Both the position numbers and the translations under genes were made by a program. DNA of 64,000 nt, taken from NCBI RefSeq assembly GCF_041734735.1, contig NC_134901.1, positions 23,021,987 to 23,085,986 of the forward strand, in the 5' to 3' direction. How positions within the stretch are numbered: position 1 is the stretch's first letter; each line of letters begins with the position of its first letter. A model generated the notes under the pieces. It was not told the origin of the DNA. It made no database searches and worked only from the letters and a program-made list of their open reading frames with translations. Source of the stretch: Babylonia areolata. Its lineage: Eukaryota > Mollusca > Gastropoda > Neogastropoda > Buccinidae. Below are positions 31,278 through 42,443 of this stretch, piece after piece.

Positions 31278-32642
31278 TCACGCCCACATCCACAGGCAGG
31301 AAAAGATTAGGAAAATGATGACAGTGCCACTCATAACCAATTTCAAGCATACCTTGTCCAGCTGTCGTGACAAAAACCTTCTCTCACGAAGACTCAGATG
31401 ATGGAATCTCATACACAGGAGCCAGACCGGTTTCACTGACATAGTGCCACTCCACTGCGTGGTTTTTACAGAGCCATTACTATCCAAAATCCTTGTACTG
31501 CAATAAGTGTCCGTTGATTCTCTATCAGCCTGTGATGATCCAGTGATTTGATAACCAAAGCTGGGACTTATCGCGCTTTTTATCTTTGAATCACTCACTG
31601 GACCTGAAACAGTTTCCGAGCATCCACCACAAGACGCGTTTCTTTCACAGACATTTGAAGACTGGTCCGTATTATCATTCACAGAGATGAAAGTTATACA
31701 AGCTGCCATTACTATGCAGCATGCATTCAAGAACATCTGCACTCCAACATACACGCTAAAAAGACATACGGTGTCAGAGTTTTGAGGAAGAGATGTATTG
31801 ATGAGAGACAAAAAGACTGCAAAAGATAGAAACATAGTGACGCTGACTGTCATCTTTTCTCCTGAATCCTCGGGTAGCAAGAATACCAGACAATTCATCA
31901 GAGACAGTAACAACATTGGTAAAATCATGTTCAATATGTAAAACGTTACTTTGCGTCTCAGAACAAATGTAAACTGAACGCGCCAGTAGTTGTTCAGCCA
32001 AATGTTGTATCCTGCCGTCTTTCTCACGATTGTCCATTCAGGATGGGTTTCTAAGCTGTTGGTTTTCTCAAAGGCTGGATCCGCAAAGACCTTTATGTCT
32101 TCGTTTGATGAGGACCAAGTTGATATTTCCACTGAGCATGTCTGTGTGTCGAGAGGGTAGTGGAAAATGTCGATAGAACAGGCAGTCTGAAACAGCCCTC
32201 CAGGATTCCATGTCACTTTTCCTGTGGATTCAATGATAACTTTTCTCTTCTGGTCTTCCAGCTGGTCCAGATCATCCATTGTGTTACAAATGACCAGGTC
32301 GGGACGCCATACCATGTCCGGAGTCAGCTGAACTTTGTGGAAAGGGAACTGGTCCAGGTCCCAGCGCAGAAAGTGGTCATGCCACGCCACGCCCAGCCAG
32401 CCAAAGAAGACCAAGGTCTGTTTCTTCATGTCCAGCTCGATGAAACTCTTCAAGCCCATGGACAGACGCAGATAAACTGGCTGAGAAAAGTTGACGACTG
32501 GGCGCACCAATGGGTCATAGCCTTTCATTAGTATCTGACGAATGAGGTACGTTTCACTGTTGTTATTCTCAGCTTGACAAGATAACTTCGCCATTTTCGC
32601 GACTGTTAAAACCACAATACTAATAAACATATGTAACTTCAT
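31278..32642 (-). CDS. nAChR-like Cys-loop channel subunit, beta-type copy 2 (intronless)
   Basis: The 454-residue single-exon frame starts directly at the signal peptide (MKLHMFISIVVLTVAK, cleavage near SCQA). Landmarks: loop D WHDHFLRWD, Cys loop C155-C169, loop B W176, GEKMT before M2, and an M4 ending IFSCLWMWA. Two normally aromatic positions are changed relative to copy 1: loop A reads WRPDLVICN (C119 instead of Tyr), and the WYPGG motif is WNPGG (N146). The beta9-loop C stretch (RKTAGYNIWLNNYW) is one residue shorter than in copy 1. Paired loop C cysteines are absent. It is the last gene of the older alpha-beta group, 5.7 kb from its twin. Cation selectivity is predicted from GEK; the ligand is unknown. 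Confidence 0.93.
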   Translation of the reverse strand: MKLHMFISIVVLTVAKMAKLSCQAENNNSETYLIRQILMKGYDPLVRPVVNFSQPVYLRLSMGLKSFIELDMKKQTLVFFGWLGVAWHDHFLRWDLDQFPFHKVQLTPDMVWRPDLVICNTMDDLDQLEDQKRKVIIESTGKVTWNPGGLFQTACSIDIFHYPLDTQTCSVEISTWSSSNEDIKVFADPAFEKTNSLETHPEWTIVRKTAGYNIWLNNYWRVQFTFVLRRKVTFYILNMILPMLLLSLMNCLVFLLPEDSGEKMTVSVTMFLSFAVFLSLINTSLPQNSDTVCLFSVYVGVQMFLNACCIVMAACITFISVNDNTDQSSNVCERNASCGGCSETVSGPVSDSKIKSAISPSFGYQITGSSQADRESTDTYCSTRILDSNGSVKTTQWSGTMSVKPVWLLCMRFHHLSLRERRFLSRQLDKVCLKLVMSGTVIIFLIFSCLWMWA

Positions 32643-33092
32643 TGTGACTTCTGGCCTGTTTTTCCCGTGAGCACAGGTTCTCGAACGTTATTATTACACC
32701 TGCTTCATTTGCATGTGAAATACGGAACTTTGTTCAACATCAGATTATTTCTGTATTTCAGATGTATGTAGTCAATGTTGTTGATTCCAAGTCATCCAGT
32801 AATTTCAAATATTTCTAAAAGGTACATTAAAGTAATCACAGAAAACTTGTTATATCACTATGTCTCCTGTGATGTAAGGCAATTGTTCCAGCACTGGCAG
32901 TTGTGTATGTTCTTTAGCTTCTTTTACTTGAGCATTTTCTTTCCACTTCACCATATTAATGCAGCATGGAGGAAGGTGGCAGAATGGTTAAGACGCTCAG
33001 CTGCCAATACAGAGAGTCCGTGAGGGTGTGGGTTCGAATCCCGCTCTCGCCCTTTCTCCTAAGTTTGACTGGAAAATCAAACTGAGCGTCTA

Positions 33093-33123
<31 letters not shown>

Positions 33124-34879
33124 CGTGTGCAGCACGCACTTGGCGCACTGAAAAAGAACCCATAGCAACGAGAGTGTTGTCCTCTGGCGAAATTACGTAA
33201 AATGAAATCCACTTTCATAGGTACACAAATATGTAAGCATGCACTCAAGGCCTGACTAAGCGCGTTGGGTTATGCTGCTGGTCAGGCATCTGCTCAACAG
33301 ATGTGGTGTAGCGTGTATGGATTTGTCCGAACGCAGTGACGCCTCCTTGAGAAAGTGAAACTGAACTGAATGCAGCATAATAGAAATGTGTTGGAGGCAC
33401 GTTCGACGGCATCAATTGCAAATCAGATGTTGACATACGAGACCGAAAATTAACAGAATACACTAGCTGAGGAACGCAAATGTAAGAGGAATGACAGTTT
33501 GTACAGTTATGGAATCAGTAAACTCATAAAGAACTGGATTACCACGTTCCCGATCAGCTCTGTTTCTGAATCAGTAAGAGGTAGTAGACTAAAAGAATCT
33601 AGGTAAAAGTCAGTTTACACAGGATAAGAAAAGCAACGTATCGAACCACAGGCTATTCTTCAGGTATGTGTTTCTGGATCATTTTTGATGCACCATCAGT
33701 CTGGTTTGGGGTCCTGTGTTCACCAGCCAGACGTCGTTTCACCAAAACTCATAATAATCACCAACAGGGGAACGCACGGAGACGTCGGAGACCATCAGAC
33801 AGAATGACAACTGGGATTCCATTACTTTTTTGTGGTGGTGTGGGGGGTGATGAAACATCATACAGTTTGTCTTATGATAGGCAGCGGAATTCTGATTTTG
33901 CTATATTTGCGTTTTAAAAACTTGCCTTTTGTTGAAAGAACTGTACAGAGTGCTTCAGGTTCAGTATTTCAGTGGAACGTTTATCCCCCATTACACTCGC
34001 AGATTGTCGTGGAAGACGATGCTGTGTTTGACTGGCCCAAGCACCTGCTGTTGAGGGTATAGGATTCTGTGTTCCTCCAGTTTGAATTTCCTGCTATAGA
34101 TCTGTCTTTTCTTCTTCGTAATCGTTTTCCCATCCGTATCTTGCCTGTCTCCCTGCCTCCACTTTGTGATTCTTTCTGACTGAAGCAACGTGAAACTCTG
34201 CTCACAGACTCTTCTTCGAATCACAGCGTATGTGAAGGGTGATATTCGGAGCAGTTACTATCAAATCGATAATCCAAACATACGGAGAGTTGTCTGATAG
34301 TCTGAGGGTGATAAAACCCATAATGACTGAGTGCCTGGAGCCAGGAACTTTCCATAATTGGTGATAATTTCCTGTTCCCTGATGTGTACAGTGGCTATTA
34401 AGATTTAAATGGAATATAATACTGTTGGTTGTGTTAATTGGAAACGAATGTCCTCAATGGCAAAAGAGACACCAATCTTCTCTGTGGCAGTCCTTACTGA
34501 CTGTGGTCCTTATCTGGGTGAAAATCTAACGCATTCTCTGTTTTAACGAAAACTCAAGATTGCTGACTGAATAAACTTGAGCATTTTTTTAACGCGTTTT
34601 TACGCGGATTTTTAAAAGAAGGAACATATCAGAAGAATACAGATAAACGCTACGCATTTTGCACTGTGAGTGTTCTTACACCCTAAAATAGAGTCCATCA
34701 TGGTTAGCTAAAGCATAGCTGTGGCTGACAACGGATTAATGAAGAAAGACGAATTTCATTCCCTGATGTCCAGTGTTTAGGTAGTGTTTACGGATTTAGG
34801 CATGCACCCACGTGGATAAGGGCAGCACCCATTTAGGGCTGTAACACTACATGGATAAGGACAACATCCATTTAGGCTT

Positions 34880-34913
<34 letters not shown>

Positions 34914-35552
34914 AACACTTCTGTCAATAACCAACTGAATATCGAGCAAACAAGTTACGTGAGAAAACACAGGAGCCTCAGGAAAGGAACCACGGAATTG
35001 ACTCACATCAATCTATCTACAGCAACGTTCTGCACACATGAAACACTCTCGCACATAAGAGAGAAAGCGAAGATAAGACCAAAGACAACATGGGGTACCA
35101 TGTGTTGTGTTTGTCGGCACACAAAACACATAATTATATCCGTACATACTCACAGACTAGAAGCGTGCCTATTCATTTCGCTCGAGGAAATAAAATGTCA
35201 GTATCGACAACAAACGGGCACCACTTTCGTTTTCTTTTCCCTTCACCCCCTAAAGCACCCCCTCCCTCCCCTTCAGTGTGTGTGTGTGTGCGCGCGTGCG
35301 TGCGTGTGTGTTCGTTTTCAGGTAGACCATTCTGTCAGATGCTGATACTGTTGGGTTTTCATCATGGCAATCACAGAAAATCTCGTGTGCATTGCCTTCT
35401 CTAAACTTCATCTTCCCCGTTTTGAGGGACGATGATCAGAGCAGAAAAGAAAAGACTACGAATAAGTTTATCAACCTAGAGGAAAAAATTATAATAGTAA
35501 TAATTCTTTAGCTGACCTGAAGTAGAGTACTAGAGAAACTTTTTTTCCCGTG
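32643..35552. other. Upstream flank of beta-type copy 2
   Basis: Homologous along its length to 26928-30672, apart from the inserted SINE, the unexpanded 39-bp repeat (34801-34875) and the missing LINE. (TG)n runs lie at about 34884-34912 and 35277-35310. The block ATCAAATCGATAATCCAAAC lies near 34259. No exon seen. Confidence 0.6.
32968..33368 (+). mobile_element. SINE family I copy, full length, with 10-bp target duplication
   Basis: This is the best family I copy. Head GGTGGCAGAATGGTTAAGAC with B-box GGGTTCGAATCCC; core with CGGATGAGACGATAAACCGA and GTCCCGTGTGCAGCACGCAC; tail with CAGATGTGGTGTAGCG and ACGCCTCCTTGAG. It is flanked by AATGCAGCAT at 32958-32967 and 33369-33378. Confidence 0.85.
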
Positions 35553-38500
35553 GACGTGTACCAAGACGCAGTGAACAAATTATTTTTTAGTTATTTCATC
35601 CTGTTTTCATGTTTCTGATTGAAACTTCAGTCTTGTGGGAGGTATAAGTTGTCACATGCAAAGAAGAATATATTCAAAGAGCTTGTGTAGCCTGAGAATT
35701 GTCTGTTTTATATGCTTCTTTTCACTGACACAGTGCAGCTGTACGTAAATATAACTGGGTTTCGTATGCCTTGTGGTTTTCATCAAGATGTTTTGTGGTT
35801 AAACTTAAAAGATAACCATAGTTACATGTATATGTATATATACATATATTGTCATAGAATTTCTTACACACTGCGTTGTTACTTAGTGTGTCTGTGTGTG
35901 TGTCTGTGACTGTGTGTGAACGTTGACCACAATATAGCTGGTTGTCCTGGAAGTTTCAATACATGAAGTATAAAGCTTTCCCCCTTTTTTATTCGGCGGG
36001 CCTGTCAAAATAACCACCCTAGCACTACTCCAAAAATTGCTTTTCTTGCCAAGATGACATGGGTGTCAAACAAACGCATCACAAACTGACAAAGTAACGA
36101 GTATTTTGTGTTAATTAATATATAGATGCGTTATAAACTGTGTGTTTTCACCTTTTGCACCAGATTCACCGTTTTCTTCTGTATTCACCCTTCAGGTATT
36201 ATCAGTCAACCATTTTAGTCTTCTTATTACATAAGTACACACACACAAGAGAAAGTGGAAATGCTAATTACTTACTGTTGGGCTAGCTTCGTATTTCCAT
36301 TTGTGTCGGGTATGCAAAAATGAACGAATGAGACATTCGCGATTGTCTGTCAGCGCAAACGCGACACCTTCAGCCGGAAATGGCACGCTGATACCAAAGT
36401 AACAACCCGCTGCTGAATTTTGCCCCTGGCTCATTCTGGGATAGCCTCGACAGCCGTCGTCACAGCTATGAACAAATCACAGGCGACTGAATAAAGACAA
36501 TACTTGAGCACATCATAACTCACAGCAACAGCAGAGGGGACAAACGATATAATCATATGTATATATATATATATATATAGGGGGGGGGGGGGGTACTCTT
36601 TGCAAGTGGTATTTTACACTGTCAACCAGAAGGAAGTGTGTTAAGTGGGTGGGTGGGATCATTAAAAGTGGGGTCGCTATAGGCCAGCTTTCACCACTGA
36701 CACCTCGCCCCCTCCTCTCCATTATAACTTGACGAAAGCAAACGCTTCTTTACGAGCATGTATTGATTGTTACTGGGCGAATTTTTTTCACTGGGGGTCA
36801 TTTCAAGCTGGCCTTGAATGAACACTATATCCATTACGAGGGGGCAGAGGGTACAATCCAACTAGGGGAGGGTGGTGTCAGTCCTGACCAGTTGAGGTTT
36901 ACTCCATGTGGGGGTAGGGGGGAGAGTGTCATTCCAGACTAGTCTGCAAAGATTACGGGGTCAGTCTGGGCTAGAAATATTTGTTTACCTTGGGGTAAAA
37001 ACTAACGGGTGCGAACATGTTGCTACACGGGGCGAGCAATGAAGCATGATTATAAACCTTACTCTGGCCTGTGTACATCAACAACAACATACTATCCATT
37101 AAAATCACGTTCCATTCTTCCATACATGCATTGTCACACATGCTACAGCAATGCATTCGTACGTATATGCCTATTTTACATTGCAAAGAAACTATGCACG
37201 TAATCAAAGTTGAAGGCGCACATTCAGATTGCTCATTTCGTCTTATATTTATAAATACGCGGTGGTTTTTACACAGCAATCTATACATTTCTGATTTTTT
37301 TTTATGTCTGTTTTTCAAATTATGTTTGCATTCTCACACCTTCAAATACACATTCATCGGTCAGGAAAAGAAAGTACAAAAAAAGGGAGAAAATAGATTC
37401 AGACAAGTAAAAGACGAAAGTTCCCGTTTGTCAAGTCTATTAAAACAGTACATGTTACTCTTTATTATTGGGGAAATCGCGTGTTATATACAGGGTGTAT
37501 GTATTTATCGAACGTGTACATGTGTTGCATATTTATTATCGTCTGGGACAACCTTCCACATCAGACTCCATCGCTGCCTTTTCGCTTTTCACTAAAAACT
37601 CTGGGGGTTTTTGTTTTGTTTGTTTTTGTTTTGTTGGGGGTTTTTTTCAAAATAATCTGATAGCACTCTAAGTTTCATGCTTCTACAACACCGCACCATG
37701 ACTGTCAACTCACTTTGCATGTATAAGATTTGAAAGAAGTTGCGGAGAGGGGGTAGGGGAAGGAGGAGGAGAAAGGGGGGCAGAGAGAGTGGTCATGAGT
37801 GGTTCATGTAATTTGTAAAACGTTTTCTTTCATGTGAAGTGCCGAGCTCTTAGAGAGCTATACAAATGTACATTATTGTTATTACTGTTGCCACTGTTGT
37901 TGTTTGTTTGTTTTGTTTGCAAAAAAAAGAAAAAAAGAAAAAAAAGAGTCTCTAGATGATAATAAGTATAATGCTTGCTTTACGTTTTCGGGGATTTCTG
38001 AGAAAAAAGACACCGAAAATTGAAAATTCTACAAAGGCAATGATATATATGAAATATAAAATTTCAGTTCGATTCTTTGCATACATCAAATAATTTCAAA
38101 TGAGACAGAGAAAGAACTGGATGTAGTAGTTGTAGTACTTTGCTGAAAAAAAGAGCTGCATAGTTTAAAAAATGAATAGAGGCTTAAAAAAAATCATCAG
38201 TAATACATTGATTTAGCAATACTTTAAAAAGAATGTGAAGACATCCGTCACATAATTTATTATGTCCGTATTGTCTCAAGAAATGTTCATTTATTTATTT
38301 ATTTATTAAGATGTCTTACTACAGCGCATATTCTTGAAGCTGTATGCACTTTACAATATCATGTCATTGCCAACATTGTTGCATGTTTCCATGACACTTT
38401 TCAATTCTTTTCCTGTCCATTGCAGGTAATCCTGTATAACAACCATATCAGAAAGATGTTGTTGAATGAATTTAAGATTTGTGGGATGGATGGGTGAGAG

Positions 38501-39028
38501 ATGGGGAATTAAAAAATTGTTGAAAAAAAGTAGATGTAATAGTAGTAGTAGTAGTAGCAGCAGCAGTAATAGTTGTAGCAGTAGTAAATGTATACATACA
38601 GAATTGAATCTTATCCAGAGACAAATCAAAGCGCTTTCACTCCAATCATTCACATATATGCTGTCCGAAAAAATAAAAATAAAATAAAAAAATAATAAAA
38701 AAGATGACTGACAAAACGTATAAACAACCGCAGATAGAAAGCAAGCAACTTTTAGCACATGAAACATCTCACGGAAAGAGGCCGGACTTGCATGAGTCGA
38801 TATGCAGAGATTAGACGAAGAAGAAGAAGAGTGCTCGTTCCAAGTGTCACACCCAGAGGCGGAGAGAGAGCGGCGACTGACTGTGGAGCGTTTGAATATG
38901 GGAACACAGAGAGTGAATCTGAAGTTGATCATAGAGTTTAAGATGTAGTGTCAATGTGAAAGCAGTCATGTGTCAGGCAGGGGCAGATTCTCTCTCTCTC
39001 TTTCTCTCTCTCATATTTTTCTTTTCTG
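35553..39028. other. Unique gene-free stretch between the old and young gene groups
   Basis: No receptor homology or convincing exon found. It holds a (TA)n plus G run at about 36557-36593, a (possible) SINE-type tail with GAGCTCTTAGAGAGCTATAC at about 37840-37885, an A-rich tract at about 37920-37947 and (AGT/AGC)n at about 38542-38580. A 193-codon minus-strand frame at 38351-38932 is mostly low-complexity and is not called. Confidence 0.5.
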
Positions 39029-39209
39029 CATTCATGACAGCTAGTGCTGTTGATTTTGTGAACGAAAATCATTCTTACATTACAACATCTGTATATATGT
39101 TTAACCTTTTTTCTGGTCATCGTACCAACTTTAAACTGTTCATAACAAAAAGATGTCAGGGAAGTGTAGCATCGTCAAAATGTCCACAGAAACGGCAAAA
39201 AAACAAAAG

Positions 39210-40640
39210 TCAGGCAAAGACATAGCTTAAGCTGAAGACCACAAACCCCACGATGGTGAGGATCAAATTCAGTTTTAAACACATCTTGTTCAGCTGCCGT
39301 GACAGCTGTCGTCTCTCGTGCAGACTCAGGTGATGGAACCTGACCAGCATGGGCCACACGTGATCCGTGTACACACTGCCCCTCTGCTCTTTCCTCGCGC
39401 CCTCGTCATCCTTATTTGCTGTATTGGAAACAGTGACTCTTGACTGTGTGCCAGTGTGAAATGAGTCGCTGTTTCCAGAATCCAAAGGTCTCGCTTCATT
39501 CGTAGTTGAAAAACTTATCATTTCTACGTCTGCGTCTGATTGTCTCTTTGTCTGCGAATCAGAGCTCATTCGCAAACGTGTTTGTACTCCAGACACAGTT
39601 GAAAACTGGGACCTAAACTGAGATACTGTATCAGAGTCTTTACTCTGTTCGTAGATGAAGACAGTGCAAGCCGCCATGGCTATGGAACAAGCGCTCAGAG
39701 ACAACTGCACGGCGACATACACACTGAAGAGACACACTGAGTCAGAGTTCGGGGGAAGTGAGTTATTGATGAGAGAGAGAAAGACAGTGTAAGACAAAAA
39801 TACGTTGACACTGACTGTCATCTTTTCACCAGATTCCACAGGCAGCAAGAACCCCAGACAGTTCATCACAGACAGGAGCAAGATAGGTAAAATCATGTTT
39901 AGTACGTAGAACGTTACTTTTCGGTTCAGTGTAAAGGTGAAGCGAACAAACGTTAAATGGTCACTTTGAAGGAGCACAGCAGTCTTGCTAACCAGTTCCC
40001 ATTCAGGGTGATTTTCCATTTCTATTTCAAAGGCCTGCTCAGTCAGAGATATATTCACGTAGTCATTGGTTGTAGACCAAGGCGCTATATCCACAATGCA
40101 TGTCTGCGTGTCCAGAGGGTAGTGAAAAATATTAACAGAACAGGCAGTTTCGAAGAGTCCTCCAGGGTACCATAGCATCCTTCCAGTGTGCTCAATGATC
40201 ACCTTTCTTTTTTGGTCTTCTAGTTGGTCCAGACGGTTGACTGTGTTGAAAATGACCAAGTCAGGACGCCACACCATGTCCTCTTTCAAGCGGATCAGGC
40301 GGTAAGGGAACTGGTTCAGATCCCAGCGCAAAAAATGGTCATACCATGTGATGTTCAGCCAGGCAAAGGAGACCAGAGTCTGTTTCTTCATGTCAAGCTC
40401 GATGAGACCCTTCACGCCAATGGACAGATTGACCTGAACCACCTGGGAGGGGTGAGCTACTGGGCGTGCCAGTGGCTCGTAGTTTTTCATGAGTATCTGC
40501 CGAATTAAGTAACTTTCGTTCCCGATAAAATCATCATCAGCTTGACAAGAAAGGAACGGTGTCATTATAACGACTGTCAACACTATGAAACAAAATGCCT
40601 TCATGTTAATTATGACTTGTCCCACAATGTTCAAGGACAT
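39210..40640 (-). CDS. nAChR-like Cys-loop channel subunit, gamma-type copy 1 (intronless)
   Basis: The open frame has 476 codons. Residue 13 (MKAFCFIVLTVVIM, codon at 40602-40604) opens the signal peptide and is my preferred start; the first twelve residues would be an odd hydrophilic lead. Landmarks from the first Met: loop D WYDHFLRWD, loop A WRPDLVIFN, Cys loop C167-C181 (HYPLDTQT), loop B W188, M1 about 242-266, M2 from K273 with Asn at 6' (N279) where Ser or Thr is usual, M3 about 302-330, M4 about 455-475. Sequons: NESY, NLSI, NITW, NISL. Loop C has no cysteine pair. About 94 percent identical by eye to the twin at 47660-49090, with an excess of changes in beta9-loop C-beta10 (39918-40007). 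Confidence 0.93.
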   Translation of the reverse strand: MSLNIVGQVIINMKAFCFIVLTVVIMTPFLSCQADDDFIGNESYLIRQILMKNYEPLARPVAHPSQVVQVNLSIGVKGLIELDMKKQTLVSFAWLNITWYDHFLRWDLNQFPYRLIRLKEDMVWRPDLVIFNTVNRLDQLEDQKRKVIIEHTGRMLWYPGGLFETACSVNIFHYPLDTQTCIVDIAPWSTTNDYVNISLTEQAFEIEMENHPEWELVSKTAVLLQSDHLTFVRFTFTLNRKVTFYVLNMILPILLLSVMNCLGFLLPVESGEKMTVSVNVFLSYTVFLSLINNSLPPNSDSVCLFSVYVAVQLSLSACSIAMAACTVFIYEQSKDSDTVSQFRSQFSTVSGVQTRLRMSSDSQTKRQSDADVEMISFSTTNEARPLDSGNSDSFHTGTQSRVTVSNTANKDDEGARKEQRGSVYTDHVWPMLVRFHHLSLHERRQLSRQLNKMCLKLNLILTIVGFVVFSLSYVFA

Positions 40641-40649
40641 TATATAAAT
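40641..40649 (-). promoter_or_regulatory. TATA-like element upstream of the gamma gene
   Basis: The minus strand reads ATTTATATA about 37-45 nt before the preferred ATG at 40604. If used as a TATA box the leader would be very short and the upstream ATG at 40640 would be excluded. The same sequence is present at 49091-49099 in the second unit. Position and function are inferred. Confidence 0.25.
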
Positions 40650-42138
40650 TTGTGTTTAGAATTACATAAAAAAAACCCAACTAATTATTCTAAAAACACC
40701 TGCTTTTGGCATGTTAATCTGTGGAAACGGGTGGCATTCTGTGACAGTGAATGATATTTTTCATTAATGAATCACTCAAGAAGTAAAAAAAAAAAAAAAA
40801 TTATGACTATTTCGCCATTTCTCATATGTTCCGTCAGTTCAGATACGTTTACTGATGAGAAAAAAGTAACAAAACAAAACACTCATCTGAGGTACTTCAG
40901 GCCAATTTCAACAACATCTGTTTTGAAGAAAAAAAATCGTCTTTGCACAAGTTCCTTTGACTCTTGGAACTTACACGAGGTACAATTCTGCAAAATAAAA
41001 ATACGAATCAGTCATTTGTTGAAAGAATACGTCACAACAACTTGAGTTTCAAACGGCAGGCAACCGTGTCATGGCACACATTTCTGTCAATAATTGACAA
41101 TGGATATCATTGAAGTGTCTGTTTTTTGCTGGGCTGATTCTGGAATCAGAATGTATTATCTGTGTAACAATTTATACCACTGGCTTTTCTGCAGCACAGA
41201 CATTTGACACAATGCAGCACAAACGATGTCAACAGTGATTCTGAAGTCAGTGCAAATGGTACAAGCGCTTTTAGAATGTCACTGCTTTCAGATGAAACCT
41301 CGCAAGTTAAATCTTTTTATCAGAGCTACATGATCTACCCGATCGATGTCAAACTCATCAGCTTAAATCCTGCAACTGCCGAATGCTAAATAAATAAACA
41401 GGGTATGTTTGCATTACCATGGATGCTGTCATTTCACAGAACGCTGTCGCGTGCAAAACCTTTTTTCCATCGTCTAAATTCCACGAACACGATTTATCGA
41501 CTGTTTTCACAAGCACTCCTTGCACTAGTTTTTGCTCTTGTCCGTGCGTCCGGTTCTGCCAGAGCTCACCGTGATCAACCGGAAGCTATCAGTCGACCAG
41601 CATTTTGCACCAAGGTCTATCCACAAAAGCCGAACGGGCAAAGTAAACACAATCGGCAGTGCTCGTGCCTGTCTATTCGGAGCAGGGCAATATTACTCAG
41701 TAAGGCAGTTAGTTATCAAAATAACATGGGATGCCAGTTGACGAACTGCACGTGCTGAAACCTCGCCACTGTTGACAGAAGTGTTGCTTGTGATGCGGGC
41801 TGGGTCAACTCATGGCACCCATAAAAAAAGAAGGCCATGGTCAACTCCACGACTGCCAGGCACTTTACTCCCCTCTGTTCTTGATTTCCTTGTTGTTGTT
41901 GACTGGGCTCTGTGGGAACGTTCAGTGCCACGTGACCTCTGGCCAGGGGACCCCGTACACAAGCAGGTTGACGCTTTCCACTCAACTCGATTTTCCTTTT
42001 GACATCTGTCACAAATGGTATCAAGTTTATTTGGGCTGGTTTTTGCTGGCTCAACCCCTCCGTTCTCCCCCCCTCACCCTCACCCACCCCTCCATCCCTC
42101 CTTATGCCAATATTCAATAGGAAAATGTGTGTGTGTGT

Positions 42139-42330
42139 GGATAGAATAGAATAGAATATGTCATTGTAATAAAACCTTTGGTTTATAAGACACAATAAAA
42201 CATAAACATGTTATGAAAAGAAACATTCATTGGCTGTAATTCCTTTAGTAAGATCAGTCAGCTGGGCTTGGCATTTGGACTATGTACCGTTTAAGAATCT
42301 GTTTTTGTAAATATTGTATTTTACACAATC
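42139..42330 (-). mobile_element. Possible LINE 3' remnant with (TATTC)n tail
   Basis: The minus strand runs through a short coding-like piece, KYNIYKNRFLNGT-like, then TTTTATTGTGTCTTATAAAC and ends in (TATTC)n. The better-preserved copy in unit B (50560-50790) reads CVKYNIYRNRFLNDTLSKYQ and continues to a stop. The short pentamer tail suggests a CR1/L2-type LINE end. Identification is weak. Confidence 0.3.
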
Positions 42331-42371
42331 GTCTAATTGTGTGTGTGTGTGTGTGTGTGTGTGTTTGTGTC

Positions 42372-42443
42372 TGCAAATGACTCCATGTTTTTCAAAGCGC
42401 TTATAGCTTAGTCTCTGACCGAGGATAGGTGCTATATAAGTAT
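42372..42443 (+). mobile_element. SINE family III 3' tail fragment
   Basis: Contains AAAGCGCTTATAGCTTAGTC and GAGGATAGGTGCTATATAAG, matching the 3' tail of the copy at 1321-1765. The unit B counterpart (50830-50975) is about 75 bp longer at its 5' side, so this copy has suffered a deletion. Confidence 0.6.

Noticed and set aside
32985-33060. tRNA-like sequence with good A and B boxes, and similar ones at 3725, 3881, 20292 and 24950
   Set aside because: They are SINE heads followed by the SINE body; the cloverleaf is incomplete and the same sequence recurs with every SINE copy.
38351-38932. 193-codon minus-strand frame
   Set aside because: Its middle is leucine and serine runs from trinucleotide repeats and T-rich sequence; no domain is recognisable.
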